A DNA stretch of 64,000 bases. Origin: Pseudomonas alkylphenolica (GTDB lineage Bacteria > Pseudomonadota > Gammaproteobacteria > Pseudomonadales > Pseudomonadaceae). The translations under genes and the position numbers were made by a program. How positions within the stretch are numbered: position 1 is the stretch's first letter; every line of letters begins with the position of its first letter. The stretch lies in NCBI RefSeq assembly GCF_000746525.1, contig NZ_CP009048.1, positions 3,847,501-3,911,500 on the forward strand, written 5' to 3'. Shown here in pieces: positions 17,349 through 26,693 of the stretch. The notes beneath the pieces were generated by a model. It had not been told where the DNA came from. It did not search any database and worked only from the letters and a program-made list of their open reading frames with translations.

Positions 17349-17753
17349 TCAGGCCTGACGCTGGTGCTTGTCGATCTGCTCGTGACGCTCCTGAGCTTCG
17401 ATGCAGTACTTGGTGGTCGGACTGATCAGCAGGCGCTTGAGGCCAATTGGCTCACCGCTGTCGTCACACCAACCAAAGCTGTCGTCCCTGATTCGCTCCA
17501 GGGCCATCTCCAGTTGTGGCAACAGGCGCTGGTCGCGATCGATAGCGTTGACCAACCAGGTACGTTCTTCTTCAACAGAGGCGGCATCTGCAGGGTCAGC
17601 TGGAGTGTCCAGACTCTCGATAGCTATGCGGCTCTGTTCGATGCGCTCCTGGGTCTCGATTTTCATCGACTGCAGCAACTTGGTGAAGAACGCATGTTGC
17701 TCGGCGTTCATGTAGTCATCGGCCGGCATGGCCAGCAACTTTTCCTTGGTCAT
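17349..17753 (-). CDS. DksA/TraR-family RNA polymerase-binding protein lacking the zinc-finger cysteines
   Basis: DksA-like proteins enter the RNA polymerase secondary channel and, with ppGpp, retune transcription. The 134-residue protein has an acidic coiled-coil region (NAEQHAFFTKLLQSMKIETQERIEQ to DRDQRLLPQLEMALERI, split here) and a C-terminal domain WCDDSGEPIGLKRL...TTKYCIEAQERHE. Only two of the four zinc-ligand positions keep cysteine (the first of each CxxC pair), as in the zinc-independent DksA2 of P. aeruginosa. The start at 17753 is preferred to 17780 because AGAGAA precedes it and it matches the family N-terminus. I found no Zur-box-like site upstream, so zinc regulation is not supported here. 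Confidence 0.85.
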   Translation of the reverse strand: MTKEKLLAMPADDYMNAEQHAFFTKLLQSMKIETQERIEQSRIAIESLDTPADPADAASVEEERTWLVNAIDRDQRLLPQLEMALERIRDDSFGWCDDSGEPIGLKRLLISPTTKYCIEAQERHEQIDKHQRQA

Positions 17754-18187
17754 CGATTTCTCTATGAAAATAACGTGCATTTAAGCGATTGGATTGCCAT
17801 CACCGACAGTTCGCCGACGGCGGAATTCTTCAAGCACCCTACGGCACTCTATTTACGAGGGGCGGGAGTCTAAGGCGCCACGTCGCACTGGGCAACAAAA
17901 ATGACAGCGCAACAGGCTTAAACGGCCTGGAATCCGCCAATCGGCCCCGTAGACCTGCCCGCCAGCGCTCCAAGGCATGCCTGTTTACCCGTCCTTGGAG
18001 CAGAAAATACCTAACATGCAGTAACAATTGCCCTGCTGCCAGCCCAGCAACGGGCACTGAACACAGCTCAAGCAAGAGTCGCTTGCCGAAACCGAAAGTC
18101 CTGTCGCCGCGGGTGCTATCCCGTTACGACCCTGTTGACCGATACCTACGGCTGAATCAGCGCTTCACCCTTTGTGGAGCCGCCCCT
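17754..18187. other. long divergent intergenic region
   Basis: These 434 bases separate the DksA-like gene and the giant DUF6543-like gene. The frame of the giant gene stays open back to 17789, but its codons here read as basic, cysteine- and proline-rich junk unlike the rest of the protein. I identified no promoter hexamers, repeats or RNA genes with confidence. Confidence 0.45.
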
Positions 18188-21100
18188 ATGAGCCTGCAAG
18201 AACGTCTCGCCCTCAACACCGATCTCGATTGCGCTGTCGCCGATCATTTCAGTCTGCGCCCGACCCTGTTCGAGGTATGCGCACGCCTCCTGGTCGAGCA
18301 ATGGTCCGAGCGCAAGATAAGTCATCACGACCCTCTCTTGCTCTTTCTGGTCAGCATCGACAGCACACCGCAAAAGACTTACGTGCGGCCCTTGTACCAA
18401 TCCCTGGCGGAGCGATTTTGCCGTCGTGCGACACTTAACCTTACCTCTGGAGAGGACTTTCTCAGCCTCAATGAAGACGCAGACCCGCAAAGCGCCGTTG
18501 ACATCGACCTGCATGCCATTGAACAGCTGATCAATGAATGCGGTCCTTTCCTGCTGGAACAATACCAGCGTGCCCTGGTGTCGTTCTGGAGCGAAGCGGA
18601 CCGATCAGGGCAGACGCCTTGGCAATGGTATGCCGACTACCTCAGGCAACACTTCAAGTCAGCCATCGACAGCAACTTCGACGCTGGCACGTTGAGCCAG
18701 AGTGCCGCTGCCATGGCCAGACTGATCTACAGCTACCCTGCCCCCCAGGACCGTAGCGCCCGGCCCAATGCCAGTAAGCTTGACCTGCTGCAACTCGAAC
18801 TGGACACCTCAGCCAGCGCCTACCTCGATATCGATCTGGCCAGTGCGCTACTGCTCGAACATCCAGACAGTGCCCCGGAACGTTCTGTCACACTGATTTA
18901 CACAACCTCCGGACAGCTAGTTCCGATTGCCTCACGCCAAGCACTGCTCGACGGGCTTGGCCGACTCTGGCCGAACCTGACCGCCTCGCGCCCGAAGCTG
19001 CAACTGACGCAAACAACAACCAACAATTTCGAGGCGCAGGCCCAGGGAGTACTCCATCAACAATTGCGGACCATTGCCGCATTGGCGCAGCAGTATCAAT
19101 CCGAGTACAGCGCCCCGCTGATGAGTCTCGAAATGGACCGCCTGACTTCCATGATCACCCTGTGCAGTGCCACGGAGCAGAATCTGCGCAGGCAACTTGT
19201 CGAACACCTTCCAGACTGGCTGCGCAACACCACAGGTCCACTCATGCGCCGCTATGGCGCGATGCTCCTCGATGCAGCCCAAAGCTACGACGACGCAGCG
19301 GGGCAATTCTGGCTCGATGGAATAGACGACGCCGAATCGTTCAGCTACCAGCAGCTGGCGAAGCAAATCAATACTGACCATCCGGGCAGCGATCTGGCAG
19401 TTCGCGACGTTGTGGTCATCAACCATCAGGTCGAAGCCGCAGCGATACCCGGCCAGGACGCGTTGATCATCGATGGAACGGTGCATCCAGTGCGCTTCTC
19501 ACTGGCCCAGCTAGCGATCGGCAACCTCGGCCTGCTGGCACCCGGCCGGGTCGAACTGACCTCGGCTTCAGGGCAGACCTTGCCTGCCTGGCTGGACGAA
19601 CGCTACATGCGTCAGCTAATCAGTACGCTGGACATCGGGACGTCCTACCCGCAAATGCTCAAGCACAACATGCTCGATGACGCTGACCAGCGACAACTAC
19701 GCCAGCGCCTGTTCGCTGCCCAGTTACGCACACAGATCCCCGCATTCGCCCTGGAACTGCACCTGCGTGACAACAGCTTGAGCGAGACCGCGGTGAACGG
19801 CATCAGCCAAGTATTCCAGGCGTTGCCCCCGGCCACGCCAGAAGACTGGCTGATGCGGCCGCTGGGCTTGATCAGCGAGGCCGGGGCAACGCCGGACCTG
19901 CTGCACAACGCCTGGGTGATCGAGCCTAAAAATCCGGCTGAACGCCCTTGTGTGCTCTATCGCCCCTTGCATCCACAACCCTTGCTGGAGTTCTCTGACC
20001 GCCTGGCCCTGTTCGTTGCCATCAGTCACCCGGGAGAGCTGCAGGACGATCTGCTCCAGCGGCTGCCCGAAGCATCCCGCCGCATTTATGCTCACGGCGG
20101 GTTTATGGAGCCCCACCTGTATCACTCCGTCGAGGATGATTTCAGCGTGCCATTCGGTACACCGACTCCAGCCAGGCTTTCGCTCGAAGCCTCCGTACCG
20201 GACATCGGTACATCGCTCTACCAGGCATGTGTCGAGGAAACCATCCAGCACTTCAAGTCACAGTCCAGCAGCACTGCGGCGACGCGCTGGGCGCGCTGGC
20301 AGACATTGGGCTGGCTGCTGTTCAACACACTCTTGCCCCTGGCAGGCAGCACCCTGGCCAAGTCCGCCTGGCTGGTACAGATGAGTGTTGCCCTGGCCGA
20401 CTTCATCCGCTCGGATGCCCAGCGCGACCCGGTGGGCCACCGTATCAGCCTGATCAACCTGCTGGTCAACGTCGCGGTGCTGTTGTTCTCCCATTCCTAC
20501 CAGGGTGTGAGCCTGGACACGCAGGACGTTGAGCCTCTACCGGCGATTCCCTCCGAGCCGTCACCACCCCCGCTGATACCTGTCCAAGCCAATGAAAGCC
20601 CGTTGGAATTCAGCTGGGCCCGCCCCGATCACACGCTCAGCGCAACGCAACGCATAGCGTTGGCAAAGCTGCAGGCCAACATCCCCCTGTCACAGTTGCG
20701 CAGCCCGATACCAAGCGGTCCCCTACGCGGCCTGTTCCTGCACAACGATCAGCTCTGGGCAAGTCTGGACAATCAGGTCTACCGGGTCGAGATTGACCCA
20801 CAGCGTGAGCAGCCGCGCGTCGTCGGGGCATCCACCACAGATGACGCCGGCCCCTGGCTGGCCCGAGACGAGGCCGGTCGCTGGCGGTTTGACCTGGCGC
20901 TGCGGTTGCGCGCAGGTATGCCGTTGAGCAAGCAAGTGGAGCAGCGTAAACAGGAAAGAGCGCAAGCAAGCGATGCCCTGAAAACCAAACTACTCAGCGA
21001 CGTTGAACAGATCAAAAGCCAGAAAGCGACACGCGACAGGGTGCTGGAGATGGCCTTAACCGCCACCGATGAACGTCTGGTGCGCAGCTTTCTGGAGAAA

Positions 21101-22729
21101 ACCCAAGGCTATGCCAGGTTCTGGACCGAGCATCTGCACACACTGCAGGAAAGCAACAAAGACGAATCATTCCAACAGTACAAAGTGGTGCGGGCAACGG
21201 CGCTATACGAGCTTGTTCGCTGCGAGCGGTCGAGCTATAGCTCACTGAAAAAACTCTATCGTCCACTGCGCTTGCAACTGGTCGCTCTGGTCAATCAGAC
21301 GCCTGAGCTTGAAGGGCTTCCCGAAGCCGATAAGCGAATCAGCAGAAATCGCCTGGACACCATGAAGTCGCTGCTTGACCAATTGATCATCGGTACTGAG
21401 GCGCTGAACGACGCTCGCGGGCAGCTAAAGCGTTTGGCCAGTCGACACCAGGCAAAAATCGCCGAGCTCAATCAACAGGTACAGTCAAACCTGGAACCCA
21501 CCTCAGAGCATCTGATGTGGCATTTCCTGCGGGCGGAAAACAACTTCAACCGGTTGAGCCTGCTCTACTCACTGGACGACCTGGGCACCTACTGGCTGGA
21601 CCGTGCCTGGAAGTCCCTCAACCTGAGTATCGCGCAACGCTTGCGTCTGACCGGTCTTGAGCAGCTTGCGGTCGAATTGAAGGTACGCCTGCTGCGTAGC
21701 ATCGATGAGCAGCTCAGTGCCACGTTGCGCCAGCTGGACAACCTGAAATCACGGCTCAATGACCCCGCTGAGTTGCAGGTACTGAGCGAGCTGCGTGGTG
21801 ATGTACAACATATAACCGATGGTGTGCAGCAGGACCTGGCCGAATTTCCTGACTACCCGCCCAGCAGCACAGTCAACCAACTGCGCAATCAGGCGCCCGG
21901 CTTGATCGAGACAACCGAGAATGGTCTGCTGCTGGCACAACCCCGGGCAGGTGATGATTCGCTGGTCGACATTCCAGGCCCGGACAACAAGACGCCCTCA
22001 CGCACCTATCGACGGCAGCAGGATGACTGGATCGAAGTACCAGAGCGCCCGGCCCCCAGCCTTTCGCAAGGCACATCACGATCGTTGAAACGCTTGCTTA
22101 AGGACAGCCGTACGCGGATGGCAAACGCGCGCCAGGTCCTTGAAAGCCTGCAAACGACAGCGTCGGCCAGCTATCTGCCGATCGAGATCGAGGAGCTGCT
22201 TGAACACCAGCAATCGCTGTTGAAAACCGAGCGTCAGGCCATCGAACAGCGCTTGACCGATGATAACCAGACCGATGAGGCAACCCGCGCCGAGGATGCT
22301 GCGCTGACGATGAGGGCACTCGACGAGCTGGCCCAAACCCTCATGGCCCAGGCTCTGGAGCTGCGGACCCAAGCTGCGTTAAGACAGAACCCGAGAATGG
22401 GTGAGGTGCAGTACCTGATTGATCACGATCAGGTACAGGTACGCACTGCAGGCCCGCGCAGACAACTGGCCAAGGTCAAAGGCCGGGCAGACGATTTTCT
22501 CGACGAATACGAGATCAGCCACCATGACACGGGGCTGTGGTATGCCCACTTCCACTATCCCGTCATGAGCACACCGCGCGAAGGCTTCATCGTCGGGCAC
22601 CTGAAAACTGCCGCCCAGCGCCATGCCGCCGGGTCCAGCATGATCGATGTCCGCACCGGAAAAACCGTCGACGTTTACCGCGCGCCCATCAATGCGGCAT
22701 CAGCAGCAAAGTACTTCTTCAGTTTGTAG
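18188..22729 (+). CDS. giant DUF6543/dermonecrotic-toxin-domain-like protein (1513 aa)
   Basis: A 1513-residue protein with no signal peptide. By appearance it belongs to the large Pseudomonas DUF6543 ('dermonecrotic toxin domain') family. The N-terminal ~690 residues are mixed alpha/beta and include ALVSFWSEADRSGQTPWQWY, a typical family stretch. Two hydrophobic segments follow (about 707-740 and 752-772). A charged coiled-coil-rich part comes next (about 915-1250), then a separate C-terminal module (about 1400-1513) with DDFLDEYEI, WYAHFHYP and HLKTAAQR. There are no leucine-rich repeats and no NEL domain, unlike its neighbour at 28.5-33 kb. GTGGAG eight bases before the ATG at 18188 sets the start. 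A role as secreted effector or toxin is an inference from the family; no immunity or secretion gene is adjacent. Confidence 0.72.
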   Translation: MSLQERLALNTDLDCAVADHFSLRPTLFEVCARLLVEQWSERKISHHDPLLLFLVSIDSTPQKTYVRPLYQSLAERFCRRATLNLTSGEDFLSLNEDADPQSAVDIDLHAIEQLINECGPFLLEQYQRALVSFWSEADRSGQTPWQWYADYLRQHFKSAIDSNFDAGTLSQSAAAMARLIYSYPAPQDRSARPNASKLDLLQLELDTSASAYLDIDLASALLLEHPDSAPERSVTLIYTTSGQLVPIASRQALLDGLGRLWPNLTASRPKLQLTQTTTNNFEAQAQGVLHQQLRTIAALAQQYQSEYSAPLMSLEMDRLTSMITLCSATEQNLRRQLVEHLPDWLRNTTGPLMRRYGAMLLDAAQSYDDAAGQFWLDGIDDAESFSYQQLAKQINTDHPGSDLAVRDVVVINHQVEAAAIPGQDALIIDGTVHPVRFSLAQLAIGNLGLLAPGRVELTSASGQTLPAWLDERYMRQLISTLDIGTSYPQMLKHNMLDDADQRQLRQRLFAAQLRTQIPAFALELHLRDNSLSETAVNGISQVFQALPPATPEDWLMRPLGLISEAGATPDLLHNAWVIEPKNPAERPCVLYRPLHPQPLLEFSDRLALFVAISHPGELQDDLLQRLPEASRRIYAHGGFMEPHLYHSVEDDFSVPFGTPTPARLSLEASVPDIGTSLYQACVEETIQHFKSQSSSTAATRWARWQTLGWLLFNTLLPLAGSTLAKSAWLVQMSVALADFIRSDAQRDPVGHRISLINLLVNVAVLLFSHSYQGVSLDTQDVEPLPAIPSEPSPPPLIPVQANESPLEFSWARPDHTLSATQRIALAKLQANIPLSQLRSPIPSGPLRGLFLHNDQLWASLDNQVYRVEIDPQREQPRVVGASTTDDAGPWLARDEAGRWRFDLALRLRAGMPLSKQVEQRKQERAQASDALKTKLLSDVEQIKSQKATRDRVLEMALTATDERLVRSFLEKTQGYARFWTEHLHTLQESNKDESFQQYKVVRATALYELVRCERSSYSSLKKLYRPLRLQLVALVNQTPELEGLPEADKRISRNRLDTMKSLLDQLIIGTEALNDARGQLKRLASRHQAKIAELNQQVQSNLEPTSEHLMWHFLRAENNFNRLSLLYSLDDLGTYWLDRAWKSLNLSIAQRLRLTGLEQLAVELKVRLLRSIDEQLSATLRQLDNLKSRLNDPAELQVLSELRGDVQHITDGVQQDLAEFPDYPPSSTVNQLRNQAPGLIETTENGLLLAQPRAGDDSLVDIPGPDNKTPSRTYRRQQDDWIEVPERPAPSLSQGTSRSLKRLLKDSRTRMANARQVLESLQTTASASYLPIEIEELLEHQQSLLKTERQAIEQRLTDDNQTDEATRAEDAALTMRALDELAQTLMAQALELRTQAALRQNPRMGEVQYLIDHDQVQVRTAGPRRQLAKVKGRADDFLDEYEISHHDTGLWYAHFHYPVMSTPREGFIVGHLKTAAQRHAAGSSMIDVRTGKTVDVYRAPINAASAAKYFFSL

Positions 22730-22740
22730 CAAGAGAAATA

Positions 22741-22772
22741 GGGGCTGGTTCGCACCGGTGCGTAGCAGCCCC
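22741..22772. terminator. bidirectional terminator
   Basis: GGGGCTG and CAGCCCC enclose an inner GCACCGGTGC palindrome. T-rich sequence flanks the hairpin on both strands (TTGTTTTC on plus, TATTTCTC on minus). It lies between the convergent ends of the giant toxin-like gene and the enoyl-CoA hydratase gene. Confidence 0.8.
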
Positions 22773-22778
22773 TTGTTT

Positions 22779-23552
22779 TCAACGGTCCTTGAACTGCGCT
22801 TCGCGCTTGGCGATGAACGCCGCCATGCCTTCCTTCTGGTCTTCGGTGGCGAAGGCGGCATGGAACACCCGGCGTTCGAAGCGCACGCCTTCTGCCAGAT
22901 TGACCTCGAAGGCACGGTTGACGCTTTCCTTGACCATCATGGTCATCGGGATCGACTTGCTGGCGATGGTTGCCGCCACCTTCAAGGCTTCTTCGAGCAA
23001 TTCGGCCTGCGGTACTACGCGTGCCACCAGCCCTGCCCGCTCGGCTTCCTCGGCGCCCATCAGACGACCGCTCAAGCACAGCTCCATGGCCTTGGCCTTG
23101 CCGACGGCACGGGTCAGACGCTGGGTACCGCCCATACCGGGCAATACGCCGAGGTTGATTTCCGGCTGGCCGAATTTGGCATTGTCGGCGGCGAGAATGA
23201 AGTCGCACATCATCGCCAGCTCGCAACCACCGCCAAGCGCGAAACCGGATACCGCCGCAATGACCGGCTTGCGACGGTTGGCGATACGGTCGGCATCGCT
23301 GAACAGGTCATCGACATAGATCTGCGGATAACGCAGGTCAGCCATTTCCTTGATATCGGCGCCCGCGGCAAAGGCCTTGGCCGAGCCGGTAAGCACGACA
23401 CAACCGATGTTCGGGTCGGCTTCCAGCTGATCCAGAGCCTGATTGATCTCGCCGACGATCTGCGCATTGAGCGCATTGAGTGCCTGCGGACGGTTGAGGG
23501 TGATCAGACCGACCTTGCCGTGGATGTCCAGCAAAATGGTTTCAAATGACAT
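22779..23552 (-). CDS. fadB1x: enoyl-CoA hydratase
   Basis: The enzyme adds water to 2-enoyl-CoA in beta-oxidation-type pathways. The 257-residue crotonase-fold protein shows the oxyanion segment [11 protein letters not shown] (about 60-70) and the glycine-rich [14 protein letters not shown] (about 105-118). The catalytic glutamate stretch [20 protein letters not shown] is also present. The start at 23552 follows GGGAG by nine bases. It is the last gene of a five-gene minus-strand operon. The symbol follows the P. putida fad-x cluster by gene order from memory and is tentative. Confidence 0.93.
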   Translation of the reverse strand: MSFETILLDIHGKVGLITLNRPQALNALNAQIVGEINQALDQLEADPNIGCVVLTGSAKAFAAGADIKEMADLRYPQIYVDDLFSDADRIANRRKPVIAAVSGFALGGGCELAMMCDFILAADNAKFGQPEINLGVLPGMGGTQRLTRAVGKAKAMELCLSGRLMGAEEAERAGLVARVVPQAELLEEALKVAATIASKSIPMTMMVKESVNRAFEVNLAEGVRFERRVFHAAFATEDQKEGMAAFIAKREAQFKDR

Positions 23553-23566
23553 GCAAGCTGCTCCCT

Positions 23567-24694
23567 TCAAAGATTGCGCGCAATAACCATGCGCTGAATA
23601 TCGCTGGTGCCTTCATAGATCTGGCAGACCCGCACATCGCGGTAAATACGCTCCAGCGGAAAGTCGCTCAGATAGCCATAACCGCCGAGGGTCTGCAAGG
23701 CATCCGAACAGACCTTTTCGGCCATTTCCGAGGCAAACAGCTTGGCCATCGACGCTTCGACCAGCGCCGGACGCCCGGCATCGCGCAGTGCGGCGGCATG
23801 CAGGACCATCTGGCGGGCGACAGCGACACGGGTTGCCATGTCAGCCAGGCGGAAGGCCACGGCCTGATGCTCGATCAGCGCTTTACCAAAACTCTGGCGC
23901 TCACGCGCGTAGTCGCGGGCCACTTCAAAGGCGGCGCGAGCCATGCCCACTGACTGCGATGCGATACCGATACGGCCGCCTTCGAGGTTGGCCAGCGCGA
24001 TCTTGTAGCCTTCGCCTTCCTCGCCAAGGCGATTGGCGACCGGCACCCGCACATCGTCGAAAACGATCTGACAGGTGTCGGAAGCGTGCTGGCCGAGCTT
24101 GTCCTCGACCCGGGCAACCTGATAGCCGGGGGAGTCGGTCGGGACGATAAAGGCGCTGATGCCGCGTTTGCCAGCAGCGGGATCAGTCACGGCGAAGACA
24201 ATCACCACCCCGGCATTCTGCCCGGAAGTGATGAACTGCTTGCAGCCGTTCAACACGTAATGATCACCCTCACGCCGGGCGCGGGTCTTCAGGCTGCTGG
24301 CATCGGAGCCGGCCTGGGGCTCGGTCAGCGCAAAGGCACCGAGCATTGCGCCACTGGCCAGAGGCTTGAGGAACTGCTGCTTCTGCGCGTCGTTGCCAAA
24401 CTTGAGGATCGGCACACAACCCACCGAGTTGTGCACGCTCATGATGGTTGAGCAAGCGCCATCGCCAGCGGCAATCTCTTCCAGCGCCATGGCGTAGGCC
24501 ACGTAGCCGGTATCGCTGCCGCCCCATTGCTCCGGCACCAGCATGCCAAACAGACCCAGTTCGGCCATCTCCTCGATGGCCTCCTTGGGAAAGCGATGCT
24601 CACGGTCCCATTGTTCGGCAAACGGCCGCAGGCGCTCCTGAGCGAACTGACGGACCGCGTCACTGATTTGCTGTTGTTCGTCATTGACTAGCAT
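23567..24694 (-). CDS. acyl-CoA dehydrogenase
   Basis: This FAD enzyme introduces a 2,3 double bond into an acyl-CoA. It has 375 residues with the usual three-domain layout. FAD/substrate motifs include [15 protein letters not shown] and [22 protein letters not shown]. The catalytic base is the glutamate in [18 protein letters not shown] at the C-terminus, the position typical of short- and medium-chain enzymes. GAGGTG precedes the ATG at 24694, eight bases from the thiolase stop. The operon context (acyl-CoA synthetase, SDR, thiolase, hydratase) gives a full activation and oxidation cycle, probably for a short or branched acyl-CoA. Confidence 0.94.
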   Translation of the reverse strand: MLVNDEQQQISDAVRQFAQERLRPFAEQWDREHRFPKEAIEEMAELGLFGMLVPEQWGGSDTGYVAYAMALEEIAAGDGACSTIMSVHNSVGCVPILKFGNDAQKQQFLKPLASGAMLGAFALTEPQAGSDASSLKTRARREGDHYVLNGCKQFITSGQNAGVVIVFAVTDPAAGKRGISAFIVPTDSPGYQVARVEDKLGQHASDTCQIVFDDVRVPVANRLGEEGEGYKIALANLEGGRIGIASQSVGMARAAFEVARDYARERQSFGKALIEHQAVAFRLADMATRVAVARQMVLHAAALRDAGRPALVEASMAKLFASEMAEKVCSDALQTLGGYGYLSDFPLERIYRDVRVCQIYEGTSDIQRMVIARNL

Positions 24695-24702
24695 GGTGCA
24701 CC

Positions 24703-25896
24703 TCAGTACAGACACTCGACGGCCATGGCAGTTGCTTCACCGCCACCGATGCAGATCGCCGCAATACCGCGACGCAGGCCTTTCTGGCGCAGGGCGGCCA
24801 GCAGGGTGACCAGGATTCGTGCGCCCGAAGCGCCAATCGGATGGCCCAGGGCGCAGGCGCCACCGTGGATATTGACCTTGTCGTGCGGCAGGTCCAGGTG
24901 CTTCATCGCCGCCAGCGTGACCACGGCAAACGCCTCGTTGATTTCGAACAGATCGACCTCGGCCAGGTTCCAGCCGGTGCGCTTGATCAGTTTGTCGATA
25001 GCGCCAATCGGTGCAGTCGGGAACAACGCCGGGGTATCGGCAAAGGCAGCGTGGCCATGGATGACTGCCAGTGGTTTGAGGCCGTGCTTTTCAGCCTGGG
25101 AACGGCGCATCAGCACCATGGCCGCAGCGCCGTCGGAAATGGAGCTGGAGTTGGCTGCCGTAACCGTACCGCCGTCACGGAACGCCGGCTTGAGCTGGGG
25201 AATCTTGTCCAGCCGCGCCTTGGGCGGCTGCTCGTCGTCACTGACCAGGCGTTGCGTCTTGCCCTCGGTCACTTCTACCGGGACGATTTCGCTGGCAAAG
25301 CTGCCGTCCTTGATCGCCTGCTGGGCGCGAGTCAGCGAGGCAATGGCGAAGTCGTCCTGCTGCTGACGGGTAAAGCCGTTGCCCTCGGCGCAGTCTTCAG
25401 CAAAAGTGCCCATCAGACGGCCCTTGTCGTAGGCATCTTCCAAGCCGTCGAAGAACATATGGTCGATGATCTTGCCGTGGCCCATGCGATAGCCGCTGCG
25501 CGCCTTGTCCAGCAGGTACGGGGCATTGGACATGCTCTCCATGCCGCCGGCCACCACCACATCGGCACTGCCGGCCAGCAGCAGGTCGTGCGCCATGATC
25601 GCCGCCTGCATACCCGAGCCGCACATCTTGTTCAGGGTGGTGCAGGTGGTGCTCTTGCTCAGCCCGGCGCCCAACGCCGCCTGGCGTGCTGGCGCCTGGC
25701 CCAGACCGGCTGGCAACACGCAGCCGAACAGAACCTGTTCGACGCTGTCCGGGGCAACCCCGGCACGCTCGACCGCAGCACGGATGGCCGCAGCGCCCAG
25801 CTGTGGCGCGGTGAGGCTTTTCAGATCGCCCTGCAGGCCGCCCATGGGGGTGCGCACGGCGCTGACGATTACAATCGGATCATTGGCGAGGGTCAT
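24703..25896 (-). CDS. fadAx: acetyl-CoA acetyltransferase (thiolase)
   Basis: This 397-residue thiolase cleaves a 3-ketoacyl-CoA with CoA. The nucleophilic cysteine is in [11 protein letters not shown] (about residue 92). The histidine is in [20 protein letters not shown] and the second cysteine in [10 protein letters not shown] near the end. It sits between the SDR dehydrogenase and acyl-CoA dehydrogenase genes with short gaps (17 and 8 bases). The symbol is by analogy to the P. putida fad-x operon. Confidence 0.94.
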   Translation of the reverse strand: MTLANDPIVIVSAVRTPMGGLQGDLKSLTAPQLGAAAIRAAVERAGVAPDSVEQVLFGCVLPAGLGQAPARQAALGAGLSKSTTCTTLNKMCGSGMQAAIMAHDLLLAGSADVVVAGGMESMSNAPYLLDKARSGYRMGHGKIIDHMFFDGLEDAYDKGRLMGTFAEDCAEGNGFTRQQQDDFAIASLTRAQQAIKDGSFASEIVPVEVTEGKTQRLVSDDEQPPKARLDKIPQLKPAFRDGGTVTAANSSSISDGAAAMVLMRRSQAEKHGLKPLAVIHGHAAFADTPALFPTAPIGAIDKLIKRTGWNLAEVDLFEINEAFAVVTLAAMKHLDLPHDKVNIHGGACALGHPIGASGARILVTLLAALRQKGLRRGIAAICIGGGEATAMAVECLY

Positions 25897-25913
25897 GATA
25901 GGTACTCCTGCAA

Positions 25914-26681
25914 TTACTTGGCGGCCATACGCAAGGCACCGTCAAGACGGATCACCTCGCCGTTGAGCATGCTGTTTTCGATGATATGCCGCGCCAGCGC
26001 AGCGTATTCCTGTGGACGACCGAGGCGTGGCGGGAACGGCACTCCGGCGGCCAGCGAGTCGCGCACTTCCTGAGTCATGCCAGCCATCATCGGCGTCTCG
26101 AAAATACCCGGGGCGATGGTCATCACGCGGATGCCAAAGCGCGCCAGTTCACGCGCCGCCGGCAGGGTCAGGCTGGCGATCGCGCCCTTGGACGCGGCGT
26201 AGGCGGCCTGACCGATTTGCCCGTCGTAGGCGGCAATCGAGGCGGTATTGATGATCACCCCTCGCTCACCATCGGCAGCCGCTTCGCCTTCGGCCATGGC
26301 CGCGGCGGCCAGACGCAGCAGGTTGAAGCTGCCGATCAGGTTGACGTTGATCACTCGGCTGAAGCTTTCCAGACCGTGTGGGCCGTTCTTGCCCAGGACT
26401 TTCTCGGCACCGACAATGCCTGCGCAGTTAACCAGCCCGTGGAGACTGCCGAAAGCGCCAGTCGCCGCATCCACCGCCGCCTTGGCGGCGGCTTCCTGGC
26501 TAATGTCGGCGACCGCAAAGCGCGCCTTGGCGCCCAGCTCCTGAGCCTTGGCGGCGACCGCCTCGGCATTGAGGTCGACCAGCATCACCTGAGCACCGGC
26601 TTCGATGAGCATCTGCGCGGTAGCAGCGCCCAGCCCTGAGGCGGCGCCGCTGACGATGAAGTTCTTGTTGGCAATCTGCAT
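25914..26681 (-). CDS. fadB2x: 3-hydroxyacyl-CoA dehydrogenase, short-chain dehydrogenase type
   Basis: This NAD-dependent enzyme oxidises a 3-hydroxyacyl-CoA to the 3-keto form. It has 255 residues of the SDR family. The nucleotide motif is [10 protein letters not shown] (about 9-18), followed by VDLNAEAV for NAD preference and NCAGI. The catalytic residues are in [12 protein letters not shown] and YAASKGAI. It resembles the 17-beta-HSD type 10 group (2-methyl-3-hydroxybutyryl-CoA dehydrogenase), which would fit isoleucine-type branched substrates. It follows the acyl-CoA synthetase gene by 12 bases. Confidence 0.92.
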   Translation of the reverse strand: MQIANKNFIVSGAASGLGAATAQMLIEAGAQVMLVDLNAEAVAAKAQELGAKARFAVADISQEAAAKAAVDAATGAFGSLHGLVNCAGIVGAEKVLGKNGPHGLESFSRVINVNLIGSFNLLRLAAAAMAEGEAAADGERGVIINTASIAAYDGQIGQAAYAASKGAIASLTLPAARELARFGIRVMTIAPGIFETPMMAGMTQEVRDSLAAGVPFPPRLGRPQEYAALARHIIENSMLNGEVIRLDGALRMAAK

Positions 26682-26693
26682 GATGGTCTTTCC

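Noticed and set aside
17789..18187. N-terminal extension of the giant DUF6543-like gene
   Set aside because: The extra 133 residues are basic and low in family-like sequence, and the ATG at 18188 has its own GGAG site.
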